Shown: positions 19,110 to 28,951, numbered from the stretch's first letter. The stretch is 64,000 nucleotides of DNA from Galbibacter sp. BG1 (GCF_013391805.1 NZ_CP058364.1:1178501-1242500); one strand, 5' to 3'. Notes: generated by a model not told the origin, from the sequence alone. Numbers and translations are program-made.

Positions 19110-20465
19110 ATGTTTAAAAAAATATTGATCGCAAATAGAGGGGAAATAGCGCTGCGCGTTATTAGAACCTGTAAAGAGATGGGTATAAAAACGGTAGCTG
19201 TGTACTCCAAGGCAGACGAAGAGAGTTTGCACGTGAGGTTTGCTGATGAAGCCGTTTGTATTGGTCCACCGCCAAGTAAAGACTCTTATCTCAAAATCGC
19301 AAATATTATAGCTGCTGCAGAAATTACCAATGCAGACGCCATTCACCCTGGTTATGGGTTTCTATCTGAAAATGCTAATTTTTCAAGAATTTGTAAGGAG
19401 CACGGTATCAAATTTATTGGCGCTGGTCCCGAAATGATTGAAAAAATGGGAGATAAGGCTACAGCCAAAGCTACCATGAGAGCAGCAAAAGTGCCTACAG
19501 TCCCAGGATCCGAAGGTTTATTGAAGTCCATTGAAGACGCCAAAAAAATAGCCAAGGAAATGGGTTATCCAGTTATGCTTAAAGCAACTGCTGGTGGTGG
19601 TGGTAAAGGGATGCGTGCCGTTTGGAAAGAAGAAGACCTTCAAAAAGCATACGAAAGTGCCAAACAAGAAGCTGGTGCGTCTTTTGGTAACGATGGTATG
19701 TATATGGAAAAACTTATTGAGGAACCACGCCACATTGAAATTCAAGTGGTAGGAGACCAATTTGGGAAAGCATGTCACCTTTCTGAAAGAGATTGTTCTG
19801 TACAAAGACGTCACCAAAAACTTACCGAAGAAACACCTTCTCCATTTATGACCGATGAGTTACGGGAGAAAATGGGTAAAGCCGCTGTAAAAGCTGCCGA
19901 ATATATTAAGTATGAAGGAGCTGGAACCGTTGAGTTTCTAGTGGATAAGCACAGAAACTTCTACTTTATGGAAATGAACACCCGTATACAAGTAGAGCAC
20001 CCTATAACAGAACAGGTTATTGATTACGATTTAATTCGTGAGCAAATTCTAGTCGCTGCCGGTGTGCCAATTTCAGGAAAAAATTATTATCCAAAATTAC
20101 ATTCTATTGAGTGTAGGATTAATGCCGAAGACCCATACAACGACTTTAGGCCGTCTCCAGGTAGAATTACTACTTTACACGCGCCTGGAGGGCATGGTGT
20201 ACGTTTAGACACCCATGTGTATAGTGGTTACATTATACCGCCTAATTACGATTCGATGATCGCCAAATTAATTACCACTGCCCAAACTAGGGAAGAGGCC
20301 ATAAATAAAATGAAGCGCGCTCTGGATGAATTTGTTATCGAAGGGATTAAAACCACGATTCCATTCCACAGACAATTAATGGACGAGCCAGATTATGTTT
20401 CTGGAAACTACACAACCAAATTTATGGAGACTTTCAAAATGAAGCCTCCAGTAGAAGAAGAATAA
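19110..20465 (+). CDS. accC: Acetyl-CoA carboxylase, biotin carboxylase subunit
   Basis: Biotin carboxylase, 451 aa, ATP-grasp fold. It carboxylates the biotin on AccB with bicarbonate and ATP. Signature segments: [20 protein letters not shown] at the start, the glycine-rich ATP loop [12 protein letters not shown], the catalytic region [18 protein letters not shown], and [20 protein letters not shown]. The AccA/AccD carboxyltransferase genes are not in this window. Confidence 0.97.
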   Translation: MFKKILIANRGEIALRVIRTCKEMGIKTVAVYSKADEESLHVRFADEAVCIGPPPSKDSYLKIANIIAAAEITNADAIHPGYGFLSENANFSRICKEHGIKFIGAGPEMIEKMGDKATAKATMRAAKVPTVPGSEGLLKSIEDAKKIAKEMGYPVMLKATAGGGGKGMRAVWKEEDLQKAYESAKQEAGASFGNDGMYMEKLIEEPRHIEIQVVGDQFGKACHLSERDCSVQRRHQKLTEETPSPFMTDELREKMGKAAVKAAEYIKYEGAGTVEFLVDKHRNFYFMEMNTRIQVEHPITEQVIDYDLIREQILVAAGVPISGKNYYPKLHSIECRINAEDPYNDFRPSPGRITTLHAPGGHGVRLDTHVYSGYIIPPNYDSMIAKLITTAQTREEAINKMKRALDEFVIEGIKTTIPFHRQLMDEPDYVSGNYTTKFMETFKMKPPVEEE

Positions 20466-20487
20466 AGTTTTTTCTTTTTAAATATAT

Positions 20488-20526
20488 ACCCGTATCATTT
20501 TATACATTTGATACGGGTTTTTTATT
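20488..20526 (+). terminator. Terminator after accC
   Basis: ACCCGTATCA pairs with TGATACGGGT over a 12-nt loop, followed by TTTTTTATTTTT. It ends the fabH-accBC unit; mtgA begins 8 bp later. Confidence 0.88.
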
Positions 20527-20533
20527 TTTACGT

Positions 20534-21220
20534 ATGCTGAAAAAATTTCTACGCTTTATTTTTAAAATCTTGGTCTGGTTTATAATTATATCTACCGGAC
20601 TAGTGCTTTTTTATAAATGGGTTCCTGTTCCCGCCACTCCACTTATGGTAATAAGAAGTGTACAACAAAAGCAGGACGGTAAAGCTATTACCTGGAAGCA
20701 CGACTGGGTCTCCATGGATCACATTTCAAAAAATTTACAATTGGCCGTTATTTGCAGCGAAGACCAAAAATTCTTACAGCACAATGGTTTCGATGTTGAA
20801 GCTATAGAAAAAGTCATTGAATCCAATAAAAAGGGTAAAAAATTACGTGGCGCCAGCACCATAAGTCAACAAACAGCCAAAAATGTTTTTCTCTGGCCAG
20901 GAAGAAGTTGGGTGCGTAAAGGTTTTGAAGTCTATTTCACGTTTTTAATAGAATTGCTATGGAGCAAAGAGCGAATTTTGGAAGTATATTTAAACAGCAT
21001 TGAAATGGGAGATGGTGTTTATGGAGCGGAAGCGGCTTCCCAATTTTGGTTCCGTAAAACCGCTAAAACATTATCTCCACAGGAAGCCGCGGCCATAGCG
21101 GCTATTTTGCCAAATCCTTTGCGTTTTAAAGCCTCTCCTGCCTCCGGCTATATACAAACACGTAAAAACTGGATCGTTCGGCAAATGGGCTTCTATGGGC
21201 CTCTTCAGTTTTCCAAGTAA
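20534..21220 (+). CDS. mtgA: Monofunctional peptidoglycan transglycosylase
   Basis: MtgA, 228 aa. It polymerises lipid II into glycan strands in the periplasm (GT51). One N-terminal membrane anchor (residues ~5-27) precedes the catalytic domain; the glutamate is Glu76 in ICSEDQKFLQHNG, with GASTISQQTAKNVFLWPGRS and a second glutamate region IEMGDGVYGAEAA. It lacks a penicillin-binding domain. It stands directly after the accC terminator and seems to be transcribed separately. Confidence 0.94.
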   Translation: MLKKFLRFIFKILVWFIIISTGLVLFYKWVPVPATPLMVIRSVQQKQDGKAITWKHDWVSMDHISKNLQLAVICSEDQKFLQHNGFDVEAIEKVIESNKKGKKLRGASTISQQTAKNVFLWPGRSWVRKGFEVYFTFLIELLWSKERILEVYLNSIEMGDGVYGAEAASQFWFRKTAKTLSPQEAAAIAAILPNPLRFKASPASGYIQTRKNWIVRQMGFYGPLQFSK

Positions 21221-21315
21221 AATTAGATAATTAGAATCTTTACAAATTAACCTAAAAACGAAATTTTTTGTAAATTATTCTATATATTGGGATAATAATC
21301 CTAATCTAAATATCC

Positions 21316-21573
21316 ATGAGACTACAAGAACAATTAGCCTTCTGCAAGCAGTGCGAAAAAAGATCTTTCGATTCTTCAACCGGAATCTTCTGCTCAGTAA
21401 CTCAACAAAAACCAAATTTTATAGACAACTGCTCAGATTTTGCGCAAGATGAAAAACAGCTAAAAAAATCGGAACGAATGGAAGTACAAAAATCCAACAA
21501 AGCCCAAGTAGCCATAGCTATCGGTGTTATATTTATTGTCCTTAGAATTATTCTTCGAATTCTGAGGGATTGA
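21316..21573 (+). CDS. Small membrane protein with N-terminal cysteines
   Basis: An 85-aa protein, not recognised. The N-terminal part has four cysteines in CKQCEKR and FCSV...NCSDF, a spacing that could bind a metal, followed by a charged linker and one C-terminal membrane segment (residues ~64-80, VAIAIGVIFIVLRIIL). Such tail-anchored zinc-ribbon-like proteins are frequent in Flavobacteriia. Function unknown. Confidence 0.65.
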   Translation: MRLQEQLAFCKQCEKRSFDSSTGIFCSVTQQKPNFIDNCSDFAQDEKQLKKSERMEVQKSNKAQVAIAIGVIFIVLRIILRILRD

Positions 21574-21669
21574 TCGCAGTAATCTTAAAAGGCTTTTATT
21601 TCCAATATACATCCCTAAAAACTATTTTATTAAACAAATAATCAGTTTTTCTAGCAATCTGCTATGCTG

Positions 21670-21677
21670 TATTTTTG
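21670..21677 (+). promoter_or_regulatory. -7 box for the GreA-like gene
   Basis: TATTTTTG matches TAnnTTTG, 47 bp before the ATG. Confidence 0.45.
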
Positions 21678-21724
21678 CATTTGTACAGATATACCAAAGA
21701 GTTGGATCTCTTTAATTTTAAACC

Positions 21725-22192
21725 ATGGAAAAGAGTTTAAAGAAACATATTATAAGCAAATGCCAAGAACTATTAAATGAACGTCATTATCAGATTCAAA
21801 AATCCATAGCTGCCATAGAAGAATCTTTAACTTCAGAAACTAAAAGCAGTGCGGGCGATAAACACGAAACAGGGCGGGCTATGCTTCAACTGGAACGTGA
21901 AAAAGCCGGTAATCGTTTAAAGGAAATCGAAGCCATGTTTCAAGCATTTTCTATAATAAAATTACAAAGTACTTCCGAAGTAGGTCAGAAAAAAATCCGC
22001 ACCGGAAGCCTTGTTGAAACTGAAAATGGTTTTTATTTCATATCTGTTTCTTTGGGCGTGATTACCATCGATAAAAAAACTGTTTACTGTATCTCTCCCC
22101 AGTCCCCAATAGGTAATTTGCTCCTTGGAAAAGAACTCGGCAACACCATTACTTTTAGAGCAACCAGCGCTAAAATTCTTTCCATCTTATAA
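21725..22192 (+). CDS. GreA/GreB-like protein
   Basis: A 155-aa protein with an N-terminal coiled-coil region (residues ~1-75) containing SSAGDKHETGRAMLQLERE, then a beta-rich C-terminal half with ISPQSPIGNLLLGKELGN. The last part resembles the FKBP-like C-terminal domain of Gre factors (SPIGxALLGKxxGD). I infer an RNA-polymerase-associated role. To my knowledge this family is often listed as '3-oxoacyl-ACP synthase' in databases; nothing here supports a thiolase fold (no active-site Cys, far too short). Confidence 0.7.
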   Translation: MEKSLKKHIISKCQELLNERHYQIQKSIAAIEESLTSETKSSAGDKHETGRAMLQLEREKAGNRLKEIEAMFQAFSIIKLQSTSEVGQKKIRTGSLVETENGFYFISVSLGVITIDKKTVYCISPQSPIGNLLLGKELGNTITFRATSAKILSIL

Positions 22193-22279
22193 AATTTTAA
22201 AAATCTTTAGTTCTGCACGCAACCTTTTTTGTTTTTCACCCTCTACTATAAAAGGTTAAACTTAAAGTAAAGATTTTAA

Positions 22280-22831
22280 ATGAAAACAAGAAAATTAATA
22301 GCCGCTTCTTTATTTGTGGCTTTATCTGGACTATTTATTGGCTGTAACGACGACGATGGAGCTAGCTGTGCCCAAGATTATACAGGAGCATTATCTGAGC
22401 AAGAAGCATCTTTTGCCGGAACATGGACACTAACGGGAATAGAATCTAGCGAAGCGATTGACCTTACGGATGATGATGTAGACAACCCAAGCACTGATAT
22501 TTTTGCCCAAGAAGATTCTTGTCTTACAGATATTGTTTACGAATACAACACGGACAGAACTTTTACTTATGACCAAGGTAAAAACACAGCGGATTGCAAC
22601 CGCAGCGAACAATTTACAGGAACTTGGAAATTAGGTGGAAACACTCTTGGGCTAATTACTAACTGTTTTGAAAGTATCGAAGAAATTTCTTTTAGCGAAG
22701 ATAGAACTTCTTATACCGTAGCAAGTAGAGGAATTGTAACCGATGCAAATGGACAGCGCCAGGAAGTGGATTTGACTTTTACTTACACTCAGGGCCCTAT
22801 GATGGTAGAGCCTGAGCCAACCTTTGAATAA
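22280..22831 (+). CDS. Lipocalin-like lipoprotein
   Basis: A 183-aa exported lipoprotein: signal peptide then a lipobox with Cys at residue 22 (LFIGCNDDDG). The acidic residues after the cysteine match the surface-export signal of Bacteroidota lipoproteins, by family knowledge. The body fits the lipocalin-like pattern (GTWTLTGIES, then FTGTWKLGGNTL), a beta-barrel for small ligands. Ligand unknown. It ends convergent with the atp operon, separated by back-to-back terminators. Confidence 0.75.
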   Translation: MKTRKLIAASLFVALSGLFIGCNDDDGASCAQDYTGALSEQEASFAGTWTLTGIESSEAIDLTDDDVDNPSTDIFAQEDSCLTDIVYEYNTDRTFTYDQGKNTADCNRSEQFTGTWKLGGNTLGLITNCFESIEEISFSEDRTSYTVASRGIVTDANGQRQEVDLTFTYTQGPMMVEPEPTFE

Positions 22832-22870
22832 AACGAGGTAGGCGTTAAAAATATAGTTAAGTTTTAGGTT

Positions 22871-22912
22871 AAAAACCGGTAGTGGATTTAAATCGCTGCC
22901 GGTTTTTTTTTT
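22871..22912 (+). terminator. Terminator after the lipocalin-like gene
   Basis: AAAACCGG ... CCGGTTTT stem with a T-run of ten. Confidence 0.82.
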
Positions 22913-22929
22913 GATCCCTATTCCTAGGA

Positions 22930-22959
22930 AAACAAAAAGCCCTGCAAAATTGCAAGGCT
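22930..22959 (-). terminator. Terminator of the atp operon
   Basis: On the minus strand AGCC-TTGCA pairs with TGCAG-GGCT and is followed by TTTTTGTTTT. It lies beyond the tandem repeats that follow atpG. Confidence 0.8.
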
Positions 22960-22998
22960 CATTGTATAATGTATCGTGTAATTATCTAATTGTTAAAT

Positions 22999-23129
22999 GC
23001 TCCCACCTGGTCGCTAATTGTTCAATGCTTCGGCTTTGTGAGAATTTGCTCCCGACTGGTCGCTAATTGTTCAATGCTTCTGCCTTGTGAGAATTTGCTC
23101 CCGACTGGTCGCTAATTGTTCAATGCCTC
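22999..23129. repeat. 49-bp tandem repeat at the 3' end of atpG
   Basis: Two full 49-bp units (22999-23047, 23048-23096) and a third partial one that runs into atpG. Each unit carries a copy of the last codons and stop of atpG (EALNN-stop on the minus strand) plus about 15 bp beyond it. Units differ at only a few positions. Confidence 0.92.
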
Positions 23130-23975
23130 AGCACCTCCAACAATTTCTAAAATTTCGTTGGTGATGGCAGCTTGTCGTGCTTTGTTATACGTAAGTGTCA
23201 ACTCCGCTTTTAAATCCGCCGCATTGTCTGTTGCTTTATGCATCGCCGTCATACGTGCTCCGTGTTCAGAGGCGAATGAATCGCGAATCGCTTTATACAA
23301 CTGCGTTTTTAATGACTTCGGGATTAACGTTTCAATAATTTCTTCTTTTGAAGGCTCAAAAATATAATCTGCCACAGCCGTAGGTTCTTCACTTTCAATA
23401 GGCTTAATTGGCAAAAAATCTTCTGTTTTAACTATTTGCGTCGCTGCATTTTTAAAGTGATTGTATACCAAAACGATTTTATCGTAGGTTCCTTCTTTAA
23501 AAAGCATCATTAAACGTTCTGCAATAACAGAAACGTTATCAAATGTCAAATCCTCAAAAATCTCATTATTGTTATGGGTAACGTAATGGTTTTTTTTAAG
23601 GATATCGTTCCCTTTTTTACCAATAGTTACAAAGCTCACTTTCTTATCAGTATACGTTGTGGTTGCAAGACGATTAGAAGCTTTAATAACATTGGTGTTA
23701 AATGCACCACACAAACCTCTATTGGATGTAATGGCAACTACCAATACCTTTTTAACTTCTCTTTGTTCAGCAAAAACGCTTCCAGCATCACCTTCCAAGG
23801 TTGCACTAAGACTTTGTAAAAGCTCGGTAAGTTTATCGGAATATGGACGCATCGCTGTAATTGCATCTTGCGCTTTTTTCAACTTTGCTGCCGATACCAT
23901 TTTCATGGCACTGGTAATCTGCATCGTTGATCCAACCGATGAAATTCTGCTACGTATTTCTTTTAAATTTGCCAT
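23112..23975 (-). CDS. atpG: ATP synthase F1 subunit gamma
   Basis: The gamma subunit, 287 aa, forms the rotating central stalk. N terminus MANLKEIRSRISSVGSTMQITSAMKMVSAAKLKKAQ and the C-terminal ITNEILEIVGGAEAL are typical coiled-coil ends. It is the last gene of the cluster, followed by a 49-bp tandem duplication of its own 3' end. The beta and epsilon genes do not follow. The 104-bp gap to atpA contains two palindromic hairpins. Confidence 0.97.
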   Translation of the reverse strand: MANLKEIRSRISSVGSTMQITSAMKMVSAAKLKKAQDAITAMRPYSDKLTELLQSLSATLEGDAGSVFAEQREVKKVLVVAITSNRGLCGAFNTNVIKASNRLATTTYTDKKVSFVTIGKKGNDILKKNHYVTHNNNEIFEDLTFDNVSVIAERLMMLFKEGTYDKIVLVYNHFKNAATQIVKTEDFLPIKPIESEEPTAVADYIFEPSKEEIIETLIPKSLKTQLYKAIRDSFASEHGARMTAMHKATDNAADLKAELTLTYNKARQAAITNEILEIVGGAEALNN

Positions 23976-23981
23976 TCTAGC

Positions 23982-24079
23982 CTCTCCTAAATCCTCTCCA
24001 AAGGAGAGGACTTAATGATTTTAAATTAGTAAAGTTATTTTAATCCAATCTTCTCCCCTTTGGGGAGACCGAGTGGGGC
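23982..24079. repeat. Palindromic intergenic element between atpA and atpG
   Basis: Two hairpins, CCTCTCC-AAA-GGAGAGG (23993-24009) and TCTCCCC-TTT-GGGGAGA (24052-24068), followed by GACCGAGTGGGGCC. The sequence type (CTCTCC/GGAGAGG) is a common interspersed element in Bacteroidota. It lies inside the atp operon, where it could affect mRNA stability. Confidence 0.7.
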
Positions 24080-25657
24080 CTATTTATATTTTGCTGAAAC
24101 TTCTTTTGCCACTTTGGTTAGCGTGTCTGTAACCTCATCGGTAAGTTTACCAGCTTTTAAAGTATCTAAAACACCTCTGTGTTTAGCATTCAAGAACTCT
24201 AAATAATCTCTTTCAAATTCTTTTACTTTCTCCACAGGAACTTCTCTTAACAAATTCTTAGATCCTGCATAGATTATAGCAATTTGATCTTCTACAGTAT
24301 AAGGATCGTTTTGAGCTTGCTTTAATATCTCTACGTTTCTCTTACCTTTGCTAATAACATTCATGGTAGCCGCATCAAGATCAGAACCAAACTTCGCAAA
24401 CGCTTCTAGTTCCCGGTATTGTGCTTGGTCTAACTTTAAAGTACCCGCTACTTTTTTCATGGATTTTATTTGCGCATTACCCCCAACACGAGATACCGAA
24501 ATACCTACGTTAATTGCTGGACGTACCCCAGAGTTGAATAAATCTGACTCCAAGAAAATCTGACCATCTGTAATGGAAATTACGTTGGTTGGGATATATG
24601 CTGAAACGTCTCCCGCCTGTGTTTCGATAATTGGTAACGCCGTTAAAGAACCGCCACCCTTTACAATTGGTTTAAGAGACTCTGGAAGATCGTTCATTTC
24701 CTTTGCAATATCATCGTCTGCAATCACTTTTGCAGCGCGCTCCAATAATCTAGAGTGCAAGAAGAAAACGTCTCCAGGATACGCCTCACGTCCCGGTGGA
24801 CGACGAAGTAATAAAGATACCTCACGATAAGCCACCGCTTGCTTAGATAAATCATCGTAAACAATTAATGCAGGACGTCCTGTATCTCTAAAATATTCAC
24901 CAATTGCCGCACCTGCAAATGGAGCATACACCTGCATAGGAGCAGGATCTGATGCATTTGCCGCAACAATTACTGTGTAAGCCAAGGCTCCTTTATCTTC
25001 TAAAGTCTTAGCGATTGCTGCTACCGTAGAGGCTTTTTGCCCGACAGCAACATATATACAAAATACTGGTTTTCCAGCATCGTAAAATTCTTTCTGATTG
25101 ATAATGGTATCGATACAAACGGTAGTTTTACCCGTTTGACGGTCACCAATAACCAATTCACGTTGTCCTCTACCCACAGGGATCATCGCATCGATAGATT
25201 TGATTCCTGTTTGCATTGGCTCGTTTACTGGCTGACGGAAGATTACCCCAGGAGCCTTACGCTCTAGTGGCATTTCAAAAAGCTCACCACCAATTGGACC
25301 TTTACCATCGATAGGGTTTCCTAAAGTATCTACTACACGGCCTACCATTTCCTCACCTACCTTAATAGATGCGATACGCTGTGTACGCTTTACAGTATCA
25401 CCCTCTTTAATCTCTTTTGAAGGTCCTAAAAGTACAATACCAACATTGTCTTCCTCTAGGTTAAGTACAATCCCTTCCAGTCCAGATTCAAATTGCACTA
25501 ACTCTCCGTATTGTGCATTCGACAATCCGTAAACACGGGCAATACCATCCCCTATCTGGAGTACAGTTCCCACTTCGTCTAATGAAGCTTTTGCTTCAAA
25601 TCCTGATAGTTGCTTTTTTAATATTGCTGATACCTCAGCCGCTTTAACTTCAGCCAT
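24080..25657 (-). CDS. atpA: ATP synthase F1 subunit alpha
   Basis: Alpha subunit, 525 aa, the non-catalytic nucleotide-binding partner of beta in the F1 hexamer. Walker A GDRQTGKT is near residue 170; other landmarks are [32 protein letters not shown] and the signature [14 protein letters not shown]. It starts with ATG 25657 and follows atpH by 62 bp. Confidence 0.98.
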   Translation of the reverse strand: MAEVKAAEVSAILKKQLSGFEAKASLDEVGTVLQIGDGIARVYGLSNAQYGELVQFESGLEGIVLNLEEDNVGIVLLGPSKEIKEGDTVKRTQRIASIKVGEEMVGRVVDTLGNPIDGKGPIGGELFEMPLERKAPGVIFRQPVNEPMQTGIKSIDAMIPVGRGQRELVIGDRQTGKTTVCIDTIINQKEFYDAGKPVFCIYVAVGQKASTVAAIAKTLEDKGALAYTVIVAANASDPAPMQVYAPFAGAAIGEYFRDTGRPALIVYDDLSKQAVAYREVSLLLRRPPGREAYPGDVFFLHSRLLERAAKVIADDDIAKEMNDLPESLKPIVKGGGSLTALPIIETQAGDVSAYIPTNVISITDGQIFLESDLFNSGVRPAINVGISVSRVGGNAQIKSMKKVAGTLKLDQAQYRELEAFAKFGSDLDAATMNVISKGKRNVEILKQAQNDPYTVEDQIAIIYAGSKNLLREVPVEKVKEFERDYLEFLNAKHRGVLDTLKAGKLTDEVTDTLTKVAKEVSAKYK

Positions 25658-25719
25658 CTTATTTAGTATTTAGATTTTAGATGCTCTATAATTAAAGCAC
25701 CTTACCTTTAATTTTATAT

Positions 25720-26268
25720 TTAAGAAACGTATGTGTTATTGTGTAAATCTCTTTTGAGATTATTTAATTGATAAGCTATACTTGCGTTGTACTGTAGATC
25801 TCCTACACGTAATATAAAACCGCCTATAATGCTTTCATCAACTTTATTTTCTATAGTTGCTTTATTTCCGGTAAGCTCGTTTACCTTAGCCAGTACTTTT
25901 TTCTCGAGCTCTCCAGATAATGGAACAGCCGTTGTTACCACAGCAACTTCTTCTCCTCTCATTTTATCATAAAGGATGATATACTTTTCTGCAACCACTT
26001 TTAGTAAATCGATACGGTTGTTTTCAATAAGCACATCAATTAGACCTTGAGAAACTGTATTTATCCGGGAAAAAATTTCCATTAAAGCCGCCTTTTTATT
26101 GGAAAGCTTTATAATAGGACTTTGAATTACATTTTGCAACTCCTTACTCCCATTTATAGTAGCAAAAATATCTTTCATATCTGCATTTACCACTTCAAGA
26201 GCATTTTGCTCTTTTGCATAGTCTAAAACAGCCTTTGCGTATCTTTGTCCTGCTCTGGTACCTGTCAT
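25720..26268 (-). CDS. atpH: ATP synthase F1 subunit delta
   Basis: Delta subunit, 182 aa, linking the top of F1 to the peripheral stalk. N-terminal GQRYAKAVLDYAKEQNALE and C-terminal VDESIIGGFILRVGDLQYNASI (the delta/OSCP signature) are present. It is 18 bp after atpF. Confidence 0.95.
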   Translation of the reverse strand: MTGTRAGQRYAKAVLDYAKEQNALEVVNADMKDIFATINGSKELQNVIQSPIIKLSNKKAALMEIFSRINTVSQGLIDVLIENNRIDLLKVVAEKYIILYDKMRGEEVAVVTTAVPLSGELEKKVLAKVNELTGNKATIENKVDESIIGGFILRVGDLQYNASIAYQLNNLKRDLHNNTYVS

Positions 26269-26286
26269 GGTGTTCCTACTTACAAA

Positions 26287-26778
26287 TTAGTTTAAAGTAA
26301 CTTCGTTCAACATATCGTCTACCAGCTTTAACTGCTTGTCTTTAGACGAAAGTTCCGACTTTACAACCTTCTCTGCTATTTCCACAGATAAAGCAGCTAC
26401 CTGATTTTTAAGCTCTGCAACCGCAGCTTGCTTTTCACTTTGAATAGTCTGCTGGGCTTGCTTAATCATTTTATCGGCCTGCACTTGTGCTTCTCCCTTT
26501 GCTTCGGAAATCATTTTATCTTTAATTTCACGAGCTTCCTTAATCATAGCATCTCTTTCTGCACGCGCCTCCTGTAATAGCTTTTCGTTATCAGCTTGAA
26601 GATTCTGTAACTCCTTACGGGCATCGTCTGCCGCGCTCAAAGCCTTGTTGATAGATTCTTCCCTGCTGCTTACCGCTCCCAAGATAGGTTTCCAAGCATA
26701 TTTGCGTAATAATATGAATAGAATTACGAAAACGATTATAGACCAAAAAATTAAACTTTCAGGATGTGTAATATTCAT
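26287..26778 (-). CDS. atpF: ATP synthase Fo subunit b
   Basis: Subunit b, 163 aa: one N-terminal membrane helix (residues ~8-26, LIFWSIIVFVILFILLRKYAW) and a long charged alpha-helix (REESINKALSAADDARKEL...) forming the peripheral stalk dimer. Confidence 0.96.
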   Translation of the reverse strand: MNITHPESLIFWSIIVFVILFILLRKYAWKPILGAVSSREESINKALSAADDARKELQNLQADNEKLLQEARAERDAMIKEAREIKDKMISEAKGEAQVQADKMIKQAQQTIQSEKQAAVAELKNQVAALSVEIAEKVVKSELSSKDKQLKLVDDMLNEVTLN

Positions 26779-26865
26779 TATAAAAAATATTAAAAAACGT
26801 TGTTCTTTTGTTAGGTAAAATCAAGCTACAACCAACCGTTATAGCTTGATTTTTGTTGTCAAAAA

Positions 26866-27102
<237 letters not shown>

Positions 27103-27108
27103 TCAATT

Positions 27109-28194
27109 TTAATGATGCTCCTCTACCGCTTGTCCAATAAACAAGGCAGAAAGCAAGGTAAATACATAGGCTTGTAAAGCCGCCACCAATAATTCTAGAA
27201 AATACATAAATAATGAAAATGCTATGGAAACTGGTGAAACCCAAGCTGTTTCAAATATAAATATTAACGCCATTAAACTTAAAATGATAATGTGCCCTGC
27301 CGTAATGTTGGCAAACAAACGTACCATTAAAGCAAATGGCTTGGTAAACATCCCTAAAACCTCTACGGGAATCATAATTGGTAATAACCATTTTGGAACC
27401 CCTGGTGTTGCAAAAATATGACCCCAATAACTTTTATTCCCACTAAATATGGTAATTAAAAAAGTAAAGGTTGCTAAAACTCCCGTAAATACAATGTTGT
27501 TGGTAAGCGTTCCTTGAAATGGAAAGAAAGGAATTAACCCAAAAAGGTTTGCAATCCATATTAAAAAGAACACCGTTAACAAGTAAGGCATGTACTTTTT
27601 ATATTTTTTCTCCCCAATATTTGGTCTTGCAATATCGTCGCGAACAAAAACAATCAATGGCTCCATAAACCCAGCGATCCCTCTCGGTGCTTTTCCATTC
27701 TTTTTGTATGAATTTGCCACCGGAATAAACACCAACAACATTATTATTGCTGTTAGTATTAAAGTGAAAACATTTTTGGTTATGGAAAAGTCTAACGGAC
27801 GACTGTTGGTTACATGATGCTCTTCATCAAAACTCAATCCTCCATCTGCGTAGTATATTTGATCGTGAACACGGGCAAACTTCATACCGTTTTTCTCTAC
27901 GATTACTTCCCCTTCTTCATCGTGATGAAATTCTGAAGACATAAACGTAACTAACCCGTTTTCCGTCCATAAAATCACAGGAAGTGGCATAGAAATTGCA
28001 CGACCTTCCCAATCTGCGATATGGAATTCGTGAGAATCATTAATGTGATGATCTATTAATTCTGTTGCATTAAAAGCTTCATCGGCAGCCTCCTCATTAT
28101 GAGTGTTTTCGTGTTCTTGAGCGAAAGCTCCTAAAGAAATAAAAAACATTACTAAAAGAAAAAATCTCTTTAAAGATTTCTGTGCTATCATCAT
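27109..28194 (-). CDS. atpB: ATP synthase Fo subunit a
   Basis: Subunit a forms the ion half-channels. The 361-aa product is longer than the ~270 aa of E. coli. It starts with a signal-like hydrophobic stretch and a histidine- and acid-rich extracytoplasmic segment (residues ~25-125) before the conserved helices. The key arginine is in PFALMVRLFANITAGH, and the C terminus has ELLVAALQAYVFTLLSALFIGQAVEEHH. The N-terminal extension is typical of Bacteroidota. A -7 box TACCTTTG lies at 28237-28244. Confidence 0.96.
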   Translation of the reverse strand: MMIAQKSLKRFFLLVMFFISLGAFAQEHENTHNEEAADEAFNATELIDHHINDSHEFHIADWEGRAISMPLPVILWTENGLVTFMSSEFHHDEEGEVIVEKNGMKFARVHDQIYYADGGLSFDEEHHVTNSRPLDFSITKNVFTLILTAIIMLLVFIPVANSYKKNGKAPRGIAGFMEPLIVFVRDDIARPNIGEKKYKKYMPYLLTVFFLIWIANLFGLIPFFPFQGTLTNNIVFTGVLATFTFLITIFSGNKSYWGHIFATPGVPKWLLPIMIPVEVLGMFTKPFALMVRLFANITAGHIIILSLMALIFIFETAWVSPVSIAFSLFMYFLELLVAALQAYVFTLLSALFIGQAVEEHH

Positions 28195-28236
28195 ACCTCT
28201 TGTTGATAAAATAAACGGTCCTCAAAAATTTGGTGC

Positions 28237-28244
28237 AAAGGTAC
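28237..28244 (-). promoter_or_regulatory. -7 box upstream of atpB
   Basis: TACCTTTG on the minus strand matches TAnnTTTG, 43 bp before atpB. It suggests that atpB-E-F-H-A-G has its own promoter although the genes upstream run in the same direction. Confidence 0.55.
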
Positions 28245-28324
28245 ATTTTTTATTCACATTAAGAAGTTAACAACTATTTTTTTTTCGCTAGGTAAGAAAA
28301 AGAATATTTTTTATCAAAAAAGAC

Positions 28325-28705
28325 TCATTTCAAGAGTTTTATAACAAAGAATGCCTCTAAAAATAAATAAACGAAATAGGGAATAAAAAAACTGAACACC
28401 GTTGGAATAGGATTCTCTAGAGACGCTTGAAAAAGCGGAATAAGAAAAACAATGGCAGCCAACATTTTGAGTCCGCTAAAACCCAAGAAGACAAAACCTG
28501 TGTTATGCGGTAATATTTTATGAATGGAAAGTATGGCAATGTATAAGACTATAGTAATTACCACATGGAATGCATAAATGCTCCAAACGGAATAGAAAAA
28601 CTCTGTTTCTGTATAAATCTTTGCTTGGAAATAATACTGAAGCCCAATCAACACAATGGTAATAGGCACTAAAATCTTAAAGAAAGAAAGTAACTGTTTT
28701 TTCAT
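28325..28705 (-). CDS. DUF6168-like membrane protein
   Basis: A 126-aa integral membrane protein with four predicted helices (residues ~7-26, 42-62, 70-92, 100-122). It matches the small protein that sits between AtpZ and AtpB in Flavobacteriia (DUF6168, from memory) and occupies the place of AtpI, a c-ring assembly factor. Function is inferred from location only. The start is ATG 28703-28705; the codon before it is a TTG. Confidence 0.7.
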   Translation of the reverse strand: MKKQLLSFFKILVPITIVLIGLQYYFQAKIYTETEFFYSVWSIYAFHVVITIVLYIAILSIHKILPHNTGFVFLGFSGLKMLAAIVFLIPLFQASLENPIPTVFSFFIPYFVYLFLEAFFVIKLLK

Positions 28706-28714
28706 CAATAAATT

Positions 28715-28951
28715 TTACGAATCTTTTCCCAGATCTTTTACTTGCCTGTAGACATTATATAGTGCGGCAAAAACCCCTACTAAAGAAAAAATTATAGTAA
28801 ATGTGGAGGTTTTATTAGAATACTTTTCATCCAACCAAACCCCTAAAAATACTCCCGCAGCAATAATAATGCCCATTTGGAGACCAATATTGGTAAACTT
28901 AATCCAGGAATTAAGCTGATTTTTCGTTTGATTTTTGTTGCTTTTGCTCAT
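28715..28951 (-). CDS. AtpZ/AtpI family protein
   Basis: A 78-aa protein with two membrane helices (residues ~23-41 and ~50-70) carrying the AtpZ motif GIIIAAGVFLGVWLDEKY. In other bacteria AtpZ acts with AtpI in ATP synthase assembly or magnesium supply. Its start codon lies within the bactofilin gene, overlapping it by 41 bp, so the two are translationally linked. Confidence 0.85.
   Translation of the reverse strand: MSKSNKNQTKNQLNSWIKFTNIGLQMGIIIAAGVFLGVWLDEKYSNKTSTFTIIFSLVGVFAALYNVYRQVKDLGKDS

Noticed and set aside
22999-23129. Possible CRISPR array
   Set aside because: The units are contiguous, with no variable spacers, and include the atpG stop region; this is a tandem duplication.
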